This document shows, piece by piece, positions 52,710-61,859 of a DNA stretch of 64,000 nt. This DNA comes from Candidatus Avoscillospira avicola. Lineage in GTDB: Bacteria; Bacillota; Clostridia; Oscillospirales; Oscillospiraceae. The notes beneath the pieces were generated by a model. It had not been told where the DNA came from, did not search any database, and saw nothing but the letters and a program-made list of their open reading frames with translations. Both the position numbers and the translations under genes were made by a program. Position 1 is the stretch's first letter. Every line of letters starts with the position of its first letter. Where the stretch lies: NCBI GenBank assembly GCA_018712245.1, contig DVHE01000048.1:57453-121452 (forward strand), read 5' to 3'.

Positions 52710-54152
52710 TCAATTCCCCATCAGGTGGGCGGCGACTTCCTCCCGCTCGTCCAGATGGAATTTTTCGTGTCCGATCTCCTGGTACGTCTCGTGGCCCTTG
52801 CCGGCCAGGACGATCACGTCCCCGGCGCCGGCGTGGTCCATGGCCCAGCGGATGGCCTGGCGGCGGTTTTCGATGACTGTCACCGGCGTGGCACTGTCCC
52901 GGGTGCCCACGAGGATCTGGTCGATGATGGCCATCGGGTCCTCGGTCCGGGGGTTGTCGGAGGTGACGACCACGTGATCCGCCAGGTCTACGGCGATCTT
53001 GCCCATGATGGGCCGCTTGATGGGGTCCCGGTCTCCGCCGCAGCCGAAGACGGCGATGACCCGGCCCCGGGCGAACTCCTTGACGGTCTTGAGGATGTTC
53101 TCCAGACTGTCGGGGGTGTGGGAATAGTCAATGAGGACGGTGTAGTCCTTGCCGGGGGTGGGGACCACCTCAGCGCGGCCCTTGACGCCCTGAGCCGTGG
53201 CCAGAGACGCCGCCGCCTGCTGCGGCGGGATGCCCAGGGCCAGAGCGATGCCCAGGGCGCCCAGAGCGTTGTAGACCGAGAAGGCTCCGGGGATGCCCAG
53301 GCGGCAGGGTGTCTCGCTGCCCTGCCAGCGGGCCGTGAAGGCCACGCCGTGGGGCTCCAGGTCGATGTCCAAAGCCCGCAGGTCGGCGTCGCGCCGGGCG
53401 GCGTAGGTGTGGATGGGGCAGGCGGCGCCCTCCATCAGAAGCGGCGCCCAGGGGTCGTCGGTGTTGACCAGGCCCACCCGGCTCTGCTGGAAGAGAAGCG
53501 CCTTGGCCCGGCCATATTCCTCCATGGTGTGGTGGAAATCCAGATGATCCTGGGTGAGGTTGGTGAAAAGGCCCACGTCGAAGGTGACGCCGCCCACCCG
53601 GTGGAGGCTCAGAGCGTGGGAAGAGACCTCCATCACCACGTGGGTACAGCCGGCGTCGGCCATTTGGCGGAAGAGGGCCTGCAATTCGAGACTCTCGGGA
53701 GTGGTGCGTTCGGTGTGCAGCACCTCGCTGCCGATCATGTTCTGAATGGTGCCCACCAGGCCCACCTTGGCCCCCAGGCAATCCTCCAGAATGTGCTTGA
53801 CCAGGTAGGTGGTGGTGGTTTTGCCGTTGGTGCCGGTGACGCCGATCATGGTCATCTGCCGGGCCGGGTGGCCGTACCAGTTGGCGCCCACCTGGGCCAG
53901 GCCCAGCCGGGTGTCGGCCACGCGGACGTAGCTGCCGGCCTCGGGCGCCTTTTCGCACAGCACCGCGGCGGCGCCCCGTTCCAGTGCCATGGGGATATAC
54001 TTGTGGCCGTCGGTGTCGAAACCGGAGATGGCCACAAAGAGATTGCCGGGCTGTACGGCGCGGGAGTCATGGGCGACGCCGGTGATTTCCGTTTCCGGGT
54101 CGGCGTGGAACTCCAGCGGGGCAAGCCCCTGGAGCAAATCCTGGAGTTTCAT
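52710..54152 (-). CDS. murE: UDP-MurNAc-tripeptide synthetase
   Basis: 480 aa. ATP site GVTGTNGKTTTTYL (about 105), TTPESLEL, MEVSSHAL, and the C-terminal SDNPRTEDP motif. The DNPR residues are typical of meso-diaminopimelate-adding MurE, so DAP-type peptidoglycan is likely. Confidence 0.96.
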   Translation of the reverse strand: MKLQDLLQGLAPLEFHADPETEITGVAHDSRAVQPGNLFVAISGFDTDGHKYIPMALERGAAAVLCEKAPEAGSYVRVADTRLGLAQVGANWYGHPARQMTMIGVTGTNGKTTTTYLVKHILEDCLGAKVGLVGTIQNMIGSEVLHTERTTPESLELQALFRQMADAGCTHVVMEVSSHALSLHRVGGVTFDVGLFTNLTQDHLDFHHTMEEYGRAKALLFQQSRVGLVNTDDPWAPLLMEGAACPIHTYAARRDADLRALDIDLEPHGVAFTARWQGSETPCRLGIPGAFSVYNALGALGIALALGIPPQQAAASLATAQGVKGRAEVVPTPGKDYTVLIDYSHTPDSLENILKTVKEFARGRVIAVFGCGGDRDPIKRPIMGKIAVDLADHVVVTSDNPRTEDPMAIIDQILVGTRDSATPVTVIENRRQAIRWAMDHAGAGDVIVLAGKGHETYQEIGHEKFHLDEREEVAAHLMGN

Positions 54153-54188
54153 GGTAGGTTCCTCCTTGTATCGGTGGAATGGGACGCG

Positions 54189-56594
54189 TCAATCCTGGGC
54201 GCTGTGGTTGGTGAACTCCACGGTGATGGTGGTGCCCAGCGGCACCTCCGTACCGGCTTCAATGTCCTGATAGGTAGCGGTGACGTCGGCCCGGTCCTGG
54301 TTGGTGCCTGTCACCAGCAGATAAAGCCCCTGGCTCTCGGCGTACTGCTGGGCATAGACCAGCGTCATGCCGGAGAAGTCGGGCACCTCCACCTGCTCAT
54401 CGGGGGCTTCCTCTCCGAAGTAGAGGACCACCTCGGATTTGCCGGGGATCATGGCGCCCGCCGCGGGGACCTGATCGACTACGGTGGCGCCGGAGCCGAC
54501 GGTGCGATAGGTGAACTTCTCTTCCGACAGCGCGGCGGCAGCCTCGGCCTCGGTCATGCCGACCACATCGGGCACGGAGACGGTGACCAGCTCCAGCTCC
54601 TCGTCGGTGTAGTTGGGCTCCACGCCCAGGTAGGGCAGGATGTCGCCCAGGACGGCGCCGACGGTGGGAGCGGCCATGATGCCGCCGGAGATATAGAGGC
54701 CTGTGGCCGTGCTGGGGGTGTCCAGCACTACCAGCACTACGTACTGCGGGTCCTCCATCGGCGCCACGCCGATAAAGGAGACCATCTTGTCATCGACCTG
54801 GACGCCGTTCTCGTCATAGACGTCGATCTTTTCGGAGGTGCCGGTCTTGCCGCCGACGCGGTAGCCGGGGACTGCCGCGCCGCTGGCGGTGCCGCCCGCG
54901 ACGACGTATTCATACATCTCGCACATGATATCCGAGGTCTCCTGGCTGATGACCTGCCGGAGGACCGTGGTCTCGTTGCGGGTGACGACGTTGCCGTCGC
55001 TGTCCAGCACTTCCTTGACCACATACGGCTCCAGCAGGTAGCCGCCGTTGACCAGCGCCGCCGTGGCCCGCACCAGCTGGATGGGGGTAATCTTAAAGGT
55101 CTGGCCCCAGGAGGCCGAGATCAGGTTGGCGTTGTTGCCGACCTGGGTGAACTGCTCGTAGGGGAAGAAGATGCCCTCGGCCTCGCCGGGCAGGTCGATT
55201 CCGGTCTTTTCCCGAAAACCGAAGGCCTCAAAGTATTCGAAGAAGGTCTGCGCGCCGATCTTCAGGCCCATGTTGGAGAAGGCGATGTTGCAGGAATTGC
55301 CCAATGCCTCCATGGTGGTCTGGGTGCCGTGGCCTGCCGCCTTCCAGCAGCTGACGACCTGGTCGCGTCCCTCGAATTTATATGAGCCGGTGCATTCATA
55401 GCTGTCGTTGACGGTGACGGCGCCGGTATCCAGGCCGGTGGCCAGGGTGATGGGCTTGAAGGTGGAGCCGGGCTCATAGCCGTCGGAGACGCAGCGGTTG
55501 CGCCACTGCCGCAGCCGCGCCGTGGACACGGCGGCGTTGTAGGCGGCCAAGCCGTCGGTATAGGCCTGGGTGCCCTCGCCCATGCGCAGGGCGGCCTGGT
55601 ACTGGTTCTCCAGCTCGTCGCGCAGTTCTTCGTCGTAGATTTCCTGGTAGTTGTTGGGGTCGTAGCTGCCCAGGGTGGCCATGCCCAGCACCTCGCCGGT
55701 GTCGACGTTCATCACCAGGCCGAAAGCGCCGTTGAGGACGTCGTATCTTTCGATGGCCTCCTCCAGATTCTTCTCCAGGTAGTACTGCACGGTCATGTCC
55801 AGCGTCAGGACCAAGGAGTTGCCGTCGGAGGCGTCGTAGTATTTTTCATAGGTATAGAGCATCTCGGTGCCGCGGTTGCCCTTGGTGGTGATAATCGCGC
55901 CGGCGTTGCCGGTGAGGGTGGTTTCGTAATAGGCCTCCAAGCCATCGCCGCCCACATCATCCAGGTTGACAAAGCCCACCACCTGGGCCGCCAGGGAGCC
56001 GTAGGGATAGTAGCGCCGGGAATCCAGTTCCAGGTTGATGATGCCGGAGAGTTCGTTCTCGTTGATGAATTCCCGCACCTCCTGGGCGGTCTCCTCTGAG
56101 ACCTTCCGCTTGATGACCTTATAGTAATAGGCGGTGTCGGCGGCCTGCTCCTTGACGAAGTCCGGCTCCACGTCCAAAAGGTCCGCCAGGCCGGCGGCGA
56201 TGAAGTCCACCGAGATCGCGGGGTTATATTCCTTGCCGGCCTCGCGCTTCTCGGTTTCCTCCTCGATCCGCCGCGCCAGGGCGTTGGGGTCCAGGAAGAC
56301 GGTTTCCACCGTGGCGTTGGAGGCAAGGATATTCATATTCCGGTCGTAAATCACGCCGCGGGAGGCGGTGAGGGTGGTGCTGCGGGTCTGGTTGCGCAGG
56401 GCCCACTCCTCGTACTGGTCATGTTCCACGATCATCAGCCGGTAGAGCGTAGCGATCAGCGGGATAAAAAGCACCACGCCGCAAAGGAGCATCAGCCAAA
56501 AGGTGCGGCCCAGCACCCGGCGGTTGGCCCGCTCGGCGGCGTCGCCGGCCTGGCGGCGCCGGTTTTTCAAAAGGCGAAGCTTTCTTCTTGCCAT
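54189..56594 (-). CDS. Class B penicillin-binding protein with two PASTA domains (SpoVD/FtsI type)
   Basis: 801 aa. Basic cytosolic tail, membrane helix (about 29-50), dimerisation domain, transpeptidase with SxxK in GSTFKPI (about 370), SCN in GNSCNIAF (about 427) and KTGTS (about 585). Two C-terminal PASTA repeats (about 670-730 and 735-800: VSVPDVVGMTEAEA; VEVPDFSGMTLVYA). It is the only class B PBP in the cluster, so whether it serves division (FtsI/PBP2B) or sporulation (SpoVD) cannot be told. Confidence 0.93.
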   Translation of the reverse strand: MARRKLRLLKNRRRQAGDAAERANRRVLGRTFWLMLLCGVVLFIPLIATLYRLMIVEHDQYEEWALRNQTRSTTLTASRGVIYDRNMNILASNATVETVFLDPNALARRIEEETEKREAGKEYNPAISVDFIAAGLADLLDVEPDFVKEQAADTAYYYKVIKRKVSEETAQEVREFINENELSGIINLELDSRRYYPYGSLAAQVVGFVNLDDVGGDGLEAYYETTLTGNAGAIITTKGNRGTEMLYTYEKYYDASDGNSLVLTLDMTVQYYLEKNLEEAIERYDVLNGAFGLVMNVDTGEVLGMATLGSYDPNNYQEIYDEELRDELENQYQAALRMGEGTQAYTDGLAAYNAAVSTARLRQWRNRCVSDGYEPGSTFKPITLATGLDTGAVTVNDSYECTGSYKFEGRDQVVSCWKAAGHGTQTTMEALGNSCNIAFSNMGLKIGAQTFFEYFEAFGFREKTGIDLPGEAEGIFFPYEQFTQVGNNANLISASWGQTFKITPIQLVRATAALVNGGYLLEPYVVKEVLDSDGNVVTRNETTVLRQVISQETSDIMCEMYEYVVAGGTASGAAVPGYRVGGKTGTSEKIDVYDENGVQVDDKMVSFIGVAPMEDPQYVVLVVLDTPSTATGLYISGGIMAAPTVGAVLGDILPYLGVEPNYTDEELELVTVSVPDVVGMTEAEAAAALSEEKFTYRTVGSGATVVDQVPAAGAMIPGKSEVVLYFGEEAPDEQVEVPDFSGMTLVYAQQYAESQGLYLLVTGTNQDRADVTATYQDIEAGTEVPLGTTITVEFTNHSAQD

Positions 56595-56767
56595 GGGTTC
56601 GATCCTTTCTGCGGGAAGAATGGCCCGGAGCGCAGCGGCAGCGGTCCCTGGGCCGGCGGAAACGGCGCCGCCGGCAACACCATATTATAGCACAGTTTCA
56701 CACCATAGAAAAGAGGCGGGGCGGCGAAGTTGCCGCCCCGCCTGGCTATTACAAGTGTATCGGCGCG

Positions 56768-57295
56768 TCAGGACAGGTATTCCACCAATCCGCTGGCGCT
56801 TCTCTCGATGGCCTGGAGAATGCGCTGGAAGATGTTGGTGCTTTCAGAGGCGTAGATCTCCGCCTGGTCGGAGCCGGAGAGGTTGAGGTAGACGGTCTGG
56901 TCCTTGCCGGGCAGGGAGAGGCCCAGCTCCGCGGCCCGCTCCTCGATATAGGGCAGGTCGATGCCCTCCTCGTAGAGGCTTTCCAGCACCACCCGCTGCT
57001 CCTGGAGCTCGCTCAGCTCGCTCTGAAGGGAGCTGACCCGCTCTGATGCCTCATAGAGCTGCACGTAGCCGAAGACCACCAGGATGAGCATACAGGTCAC
57101 CGCCAGCAGGCCCACCACGGCCACCGGCGCCACGGCGGCCTTGACCTTGACGCGGCGCTTTTTCTGGGGCAGGCGCCGCTCTTCCGGCAGGCCGGGCTGT
57201 TGGATTTCCGGGGCGGCGGAGCCCTGGTAATCGGGGTAGAGCTGATAGGCGGCGGAGCCGTTAAAGAGATCGCGCTCACGCGTATTTCTAGCCAT
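56768..57295 (-). CDS. ftsL: FtsL-like septum protein
   Basis: 175 aa. Basic cytoplasmic domain (about 1-60, LPQKKRRVKVKAA), one membrane helix (about 62-85) and a coiled coil (about 87-120: ASERVSSLQSELSELQEQRVV), position and layout of FtsL in dcw clusters. Longer than B. subtilis FtsL (117 aa) at both ends. RBS AAGGAGACGCC. Confidence 0.85.
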   Translation of the reverse strand: MARNTRERDLFNGSAAYQLYPDYQGSAAPEIQQPGLPEERRLPQKKRRVKVKAAVAPVAVVGLLAVTCMLILVVFGYVQLYEASERVSSLQSELSELQEQRVVLESLYEEGIDLPYIEERAAELGLSLPGKDQTVYLNLSGSDQAEIYASESTNIFQRILQAIERSASGLVEYLS

Positions 57296-57309
57296 AGGCG
57301 TCTCCTTTC

Positions 57310-58242
57310 TTAAATGCGCTCCGCCACCCGGAGCTTGGCGCTCCTGGCGCGGGGATTTTCCGCCAGCTCCGCTTCGTCGGCGACGATGGGATGACGGGTG
57401 AGAATGCGCACCTTGGGCGTTTTGCCGCAGACGCACACGGGAAATTCCTTGGGGCAGGTGCAGCCCTGGGCTGCGGCCTGGAAGGCGGACTTGACGATCC
57501 GGTCCTCCAGGGAATGGAAGGTGATGACAGCCAGCCGACCGCCAGGGTTCAGACGGTCCACGGCGGCGGTGAGCATTTGTTCCACGGCGGTCAGCTCGTC
57601 GTTGACGGCGATGCGGATGGCCTGGAAGCTCCGCTTGGCCGGGTGCTGCTTTTCCCGCAGGGCCTGGGGCGGCATGGCGCCGCGGATGATCTCCGCCAGC
57701 TCCAGCGTGGTTTCGATGGGCTTTTCAGCCCGGCGCTTTTCAATGGCGGCGGCGATGCGAGGGGCGTAGCGCTCCTCGCCGTAGGTATAGAGAATGCGCT
57801 TGAGTTCGGCCTCCGGCCAGGTGTTCACCACTTCATAGGCGGTGAGGCCGCCGGAGCGGTCCATGCGCATATCCAAAGGCGCGTCGTGCATATAGGAAAA
57901 GCCGCGCTCGGCGTCGTCCAGCTGGGGGGAGGAGACGCCCAGGTCGAAGAGCATCCCGTCCACTGCGGGGATTTCCAGCCGGTCCAGCACCTGGGCCAGC
58001 TGGGCAAAATTGCTGTGAACCAGGGTGACGCGGTCGGTGTATGGCTTGAGGCGCTCCCGGGCCGCGGCCAGGGCGACCTCGTCCCGGTCCAGGCCGATGA
58101 GGCGGCCGGTGGTCAGCCGGGCGGCGATTTGATAGGAGTGGCCCGCGCCGCCCAGGGTGCCGTCCAGGTAGATGCCGTCCGGACGGATGGCCAGCGCCTC
58201 CACGGCGGGGCGAAGCAGCACCGATTGATGCACAAATTCCAT
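57310..58242 (-). CDS. rsmH: 16S rRNA (cytosine1402-N4)-methyltransferase
   Basis: 310 aa. HQSVLLRPAVEAL at the N-terminus, DGTLGGAGHS (SAM), FDLGVSSPQLDDAERGFSY and VITFHSLEDRIVK. Start overlaps the mraZ stop by one base. Confidence 0.97.
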   Translation of the reverse strand: MEFVHQSVLLRPAVEALAIRPDGIYLDGTLGGAGHSYQIAARLTTGRLIGLDRDEVALAAARERLKPYTDRVTLVHSNFAQLAQVLDRLEIPAVDGMLFDLGVSSPQLDDAERGFSYMHDAPLDMRMDRSGGLTAYEVVNTWPEAELKRILYTYGEERYAPRIAAAIEKRRAEKPIETTLELAEIIRGAMPPQALREKQHPAKRSFQAIRIAVNDELTAVEQMLTAAVDRLNPGGRLAVITFHSLEDRIVKSAFQAAAQGCTCPKEFPVCVCGKTPKVRILTRHPIVADEAELAENPRARSAKLRVAERI

Positions 58243-58658
58243 CAGAAGTCCAGCTCCTCCATGACCGATGCCATGTATTCCGGCGTCAGCGTTTCGGCCT
58301 CCAGGGCGTCATAAGTGGCGCTGTCCCAGATTTCGGCGTGGCCCGCCTGGCCCAGGAAGGTGACTTCGTCCCGGAGCCCGGCGTACTCCCGCAGCTCCGC
58401 GGGGATCAGGAAGCGGCCCTGCTTGTCCGGCTCGCACTTGGCGGCGTTGGCAAACAAAAACCGCATCTTCCGGGCCTGGGAGAGGGGTAGGGCGTTGTAC
58501 TTGTCCACAATGGCCTGCCAGCCTGCCTCGGTGTAGACGCTCAGGCAATGCTCCAGGCCCAGGGTGACGTAAAAGCTGTCGCCCAGCTCCTCCCGGAGCT
58601 TGGCGGGGACGAAGAGACGGCCCTTGGGATCGACTGTATGCCTGTACTTTCCGACCAC
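58242..58658 (-). CDS. mraZ: MraZ transcriptional regulator
   Basis: 138 aa from GTG 58658 with AGGTGAGG. Two SpoVT/AbrB-like halves: HTVDPKGRLFVPAKLREEL and CEPDKQGRFLIPAELREYA, each with the DxxGR core. Binds repeats upstream of its own gene and represses the dcw cluster in species studied. Such repeats are seen at 58664-58710. Confidence 0.97.
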   Translation of the reverse strand: MVGKYRHTVDPKGRLFVPAKLREELGDSFYVTLGLEHCLSVYTEAGWQAIVDKYNALPLSQARKMRFLFANAAKCEPDKQGRFLIPAELREYAGLRDEVTFLGQAGHAEIWDSATYDALEAETLTPEYMASVMEELDF

Positions 58659-58663
58659 TGGGC

Positions 58664-58710
58664 CTCACCTCGCTCCACTTTCATCATTTTTACACCATTT
58701 TGCTCCACTT
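58664..58710 (-). promoter_or_regulatory. MraZ-box repeats
   Basis: Minus strand: GTGGAGCAAA, ATGGTGTAAA, AATGATGAAA, GTGGAGCGAG in tandem at a 10-bp period, just before the mraZ start. This matches the TGG-N7 spacing known for MraZ operators. Confidence 0.85.
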
Positions 58711-58716
58711 GGCTAT

Positions 58717-58745
58717 ACTATACTAGATTTCCTCGGAAATTGCAA
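58717..58745 (-). promoter_or_regulatory. Promoter of dcw cluster
   Basis: Minus strand TTGCAA (58745-58740), 17-bp spacer, TATAGT (58722-58717). The MraZ boxes start 7 bp downstream. Confidence 0.85.
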
Positions 58746-58802
58746 TCCCCATCCCCGGATTTTTGCCGGCTGAAACTGCCGAAAAACCCGTCAAATCACG
58801 TC

Positions 58803-58844
58803 GATCTCCCAATATTAGAACGAATGTTCTAATATTGGGAGATC
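58803..58844. promoter_or_regulatory. Perfect 19-bp inverted repeat with GAAC-N4-GTTC core
   Basis: GATCTCCCAATATTAGAAC, GAAT, GTTCTAATATTGGGAGATC. The core fits the Gram-positive LexA box (GAAC-N4-GTTC), but the arms extend far beyond it. It is between the clp gene end and the mraZ promoter. No T-run, so not a standard terminator. Confidence 0.6.
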
Positions 58845-58932
58845 TGTGGAGCCCCCGGAACGGGGCGGGGATTTTTCGGACGGGCACCGCGGCTTTTGCC
58901 GGAGCGGCCCGGCAGCGCGCTGCGCGGGGTCG

Positions 58933-61269
58933 CTAGGGCCTGGCGGGCAGCACCACGACGCGCCCGTCCTCCACGGCGGTGCGGAGGGCCGTCCGCGTCC
59001 CGGCCTCCAGCAGCCGCTGGGCTACCGGGGCCTCGATCTGGGTACGGATGGCCCGGCGGATGTCCCGGGCGCCGCCGGTGCCCCGGCGGCACTGGCCGGC
59101 CAGGCAGGGGGCGGTGCCATCGTCCAGGGTCAGCGCCGCGCCGGCCCGCTCCGCCCGCTGCACCGTCTCCTGCAGCTCCAGGCGGGCGATGGCCTCCAGC
59201 GTTTCGGCAGAGAGGGGGGAGAACTGGGTGATACAGTCCAGCCGCCCGAGAAACTCCGGGGAGAAATAGTCCTTCAGGGCGCTGCCTGCCGGGTTGGCGA
59301 CCTTGCTGCCCAGGAAGCCCACCTGCTCCAGGTTGTTGCGCCCGCTGCCCAGGTTGGAGGTCATCACCACGATGGTGTTGCGGAAGTCCACGTGGCGGCC
59401 CATGGCGTCGGTGAGGACGCCGTCCTCGAGGATTTGCAGCAGCAGGGCCGTCACGTCCCGGTGGGCCTTCTCCAGCTCATCCAGCAGCACCACCGAGTAG
59501 GGCCGCCGCCGCACCTTCTCGGTCAGCTCGCCGCCCTCGCCGTGGCCCACGTAGCCGGGGGGCGCCCCCAGCAGCCGCGAGACGGTGTGCTGCTCCATAT
59601 ATTCCGACATATCCAGCCGCACCAAAGCGTCCCGGCTGCCGTAGACCGCTTCGGCCAGGGCTTTGCAGAGGGCCGTCTTGCCCACGCCGGTGGGGCCCAG
59701 AAACAGGAGCGACGCCACGGGCCGCCGTTCGTCCGCCAGGCCCATCCGGCCCCGGCACACCGCCTCAGCCACCGCCGCCACGGCCTTTTCCTGGCCCAGC
59801 ACCTGCCGCGACAGCGTTTCCCGCAGACCCAGCAGCCGGGTGCGGTCCGACTGGCTTACCTTGCCCACAGGGATGCCCGTCCGCTGGGAGACGGCCACTG
59901 CCACGTCCTCCCGCCCGACGCTCTTCTGGCCCAGAAGTCCCCGCTGCTGCCGGAGCAGCTGCTGCAATTTGTCCCGCAGCGTGGCGGCCTGCTCGAAGCG
60001 GTTTTCCTGGACGGCCAGGCTCAGCTCCCGGCTCAGGGCACGGCGGGCCTCTTCGCTGCTGTCGCCCTGGCAGCGGCTGCTGACCCTGGCGGAGGCCTCG
60101 TCCAGGAGGTCCACGGCCTTGTCGGGCAGGAAGTGGTCGGGGAGAAAGCGGCGGCTCAGGTCCACCGCCGCCTCCAGAGCCTCCCGGCTGATGCGGATGC
60201 GGTGGTGCCGCTCCAGGCCGGGCCGCAGGCCCTCCAGCATCAAAAGGGCCGTCTCCCGGTCCGGCTCCCGCACCGTCACCGGGCGGAACCGCCGCTCCAG
60301 GGCGGCGTCCTTCTCGATGTGGCGGCGGTATTCCTCCAGGGTGGTGGCACCGAGAATTTGAATCTCCCCGCGGCCCAGGGCGGGCTTGAGAAGGTTGGCC
60401 GCGTCGATGGCGCCCTCGGCGGCCCCGGCGCCCACCAGGGTGTGCATCTCGTCCACAAAGAGGATCACGTTGCCGCTGCGGCGGATCTCCTGGACGATGT
60501 CCCGGACGCGCTCTTCAAATTCGCCGCGGTACTTGGTCCCGGCCAGCACCGAGGCCAGATTCAGAGAGTACAGCCGCTTGCTCTTGAGCTGCTCCGGCAC
60601 CTGGCCCTTGTACATTCGCTGGGCCAGCCCCTCGGCGATGGCCGTTTTCCCCACCCCCGGTTCGCCGATCAGGGCGGGATTGTTCTTGTTTTTCCGGCAG
60701 AGGATGGCGATGACCGTTTCGATCTCCTGCTCTCGCCCGATCACCGGGTCGCTTCCCGCGGCCCGGTCCACCATATCCTCGCAAAACTGTTCCAGTAGAC
60801 GCATCGGAACGCCCCTTTCTGCCTCCTGCCGGTGGGATACGCCGGCCAGAAGATCTTCGTATAGATCCGTGAACACCAGGTCGAGACAGGTGCCGTTTAC
60901 CGCCAGCAGCCTGGCGGCCGTGGAGTCCGACGCCCGCAGCAGGGCCAGCAGCAGATGCTCCGGCTGAACCTCTGCGGCTCCCAGGCGCCTGGCCTCCGCC
61001 GCCGACCCGGCCAGAATGGCAAGCGCCCTGGGGGAAAAGCCCTGGGCCAGCGGGAGGCCCGGCGTGCCGCTGCCGCCGGCGCGCCGCAAAAGCCGGCGGA
61101 TGGCCTCCGGCGTCCAGCCCCGCTCTTCCAGCAGCCAGGCCGCGTCGCTGCCCCGGCGGGACACCAGCGCCAGCAGCAGATGCTCGCTGCCCACCAGACT
61201 GTGGCCCAGCCCGATGGCCTCCTGACGCGCCGCAGCCAGAATTCGCGTGACTTCTCTGCTCAGTTCCAT
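58933..61269 (-). CDS. clpC: ClpC-like AAA+ ATPase
   Basis: 778 aa. Clp-N repeats (about 1-140: HSLVGSEHLLLALV; VQPEHLLLALL), D1 Walker A GEPGVGKTA (about 205) and ILFVDEMHTLVGAG, a UVR-like segment (about 410-440), D2 Walker A GPTGVGKTAL (about 525) and VVLLDELEKAH. Slightly shorter than ClpC (about 810) with a Gly/Arg-rich C-terminus. Unfolds substrates, normally for ClpP. ctsR, mcsA and mcsB, the usual neighbours, are absent, so it may be a second ClpC/ClpE-type paralogue. Confidence 0.9.
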   Translation of the reverse strand: MELSREVTRILAAARQEAIGLGHSLVGSEHLLLALVSRRGSDAAWLLEERGWTPEAIRRLLRRAGGSGTPGLPLAQGFSPRALAILAGSAAEARRLGAAEVQPEHLLLALLRASDSTAARLLAVNGTCLDLVFTDLYEDLLAGVSHRQEAERGVPMRLLEQFCEDMVDRAAGSDPVIGREQEIETVIAILCRKNKNNPALIGEPGVGKTAIAEGLAQRMYKGQVPEQLKSKRLYSLNLASVLAGTKYRGEFEERVRDIVQEIRRSGNVILFVDEMHTLVGAGAAEGAIDAANLLKPALGRGEIQILGATTLEEYRRHIEKDAALERRFRPVTVREPDRETALLMLEGLRPGLERHHRIRISREALEAAVDLSRRFLPDHFLPDKAVDLLDEASARVSSRCQGDSSEEARRALSRELSLAVQENRFEQAATLRDKLQQLLRQQRGLLGQKSVGREDVAVAVSQRTGIPVGKVSQSDRTRLLGLRETLSRQVLGQEKAVAAVAEAVCRGRMGLADERRPVASLLFLGPTGVGKTALCKALAEAVYGSRDALVRLDMSEYMEQHTVSRLLGAPPGYVGHGEGGELTEKVRRRPYSVVLLDELEKAHRDVTALLLQILEDGVLTDAMGRHVDFRNTIVVMTSNLGSGRNNLEQVGFLGSKVANPAGSALKDYFSPEFLGRLDCITQFSPLSAETLEAIARLELQETVQRAERAGAALTLDDGTAPCLAGQCRRGTGGARDIRRAIRTQIEAPVAQRLLEAGTRTALRTAVEDGRVVVLPARP

Positions 61270-61361
61270 GGTTTCACCGCCTCTCGTACTGTAGATCCAT
61301 TTTGCCCCGGCCCAGGAGATTTATACCAGCGGAGAGAATTTCAGCAGGGGCATAATTTCAT

Positions 61362-61389
61362 TTGCATTTTCGGCAAAACGTGATAGAAT
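61362..61389 (+). promoter_or_regulatory. Promoter of ferredoxin gene
   Basis: TTGCAT 61362-61367, 16-bp spacer, TAGAAT 61384-61389. Confidence 0.78.
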
Positions 61390-61421
61390 AAAAACGCAAT
61401 CTAATGTGGAGGTGTTATTGC

Positions 61422-61592
61422 ATGGCTTATGTGATTTCCGACGAGTGTGTCTGCTGCGGTGCTTGCGCTGAGGCCTGTCCTCTGGGCTGCATCAGCGAGG
61501 GTGACGGCAAGTACGTCATCGACGCCGACGCTTGCGTGGAATGCGGCACCTGTGAGGGTGAATGCCCCAACGGCGCCATCTCCCAGGGCTAA
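61422..61592 (+). CDS. 2[4Fe-4S] ferredoxin
   Basis: 56 aa clostridial type: CVCCGACAEACP and CVECGTCEGECP give eight cluster Cys. Small soluble electron carrier. ATG 61422 has GTGGAGGTG. Single-gene unit with its own promoter and a hairpin at 61617. Confidence 0.97.
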   Translation: MAYVISDECVCCGACAEACPLGCISEGDGKYVIDADACVECGTCEGECPNGAISQG

Positions 61593-61616
61593 TTTCTGTA
61601 CACAGCACAGTAGAGA

Positions 61617-61641
61617 GCCTGTGCGTTTTGCGCACAGGCTC
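61617..61641 (+). terminator. Hairpin after ferredoxin gene
   Basis: AGCCTGTGCG, loop TTTTG, CGCACAGGCT, followed by CAAAC. No T-run, so weak. The same stem recurs at 61803. Confidence 0.6.
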
Positions 61642-61802
61642 AAACTGTCAAAATGCAACGCTGGAACTCCCGGGACTACAGCAGCGGGGGGGGTGTGCGG
61701 GGGGCAAAGGGCCCACTGCACGTTCAATCATGGTGTTTTTGCAGCTTCTTAAAGCTGCAAAAACGAGGATCAGCGGGGCGAAAATTCTTTTTTGACACGC
61801 TG

Positions 61803-61834
61803 AGCCTGTGCGTTTTTTAGCGCACAGGCTTTTT
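61803..61834 (+). terminator. Second copy of AGCCTGTGCG hairpin with T-run
   Basis: AGCCTGTGCG, loop TTTTTTAG, CGCACAGGCT, TTTTG. 25 bp before the methyltransferase start. Region 61642-61802 shows a GCAGCTTCTTAAAGCTGC hairpin (61739-61756) and no gene. Confidence 0.7.
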
Positions 61835-61859
61835 GATTATAAGAGGAAGGAGGCTTGCC

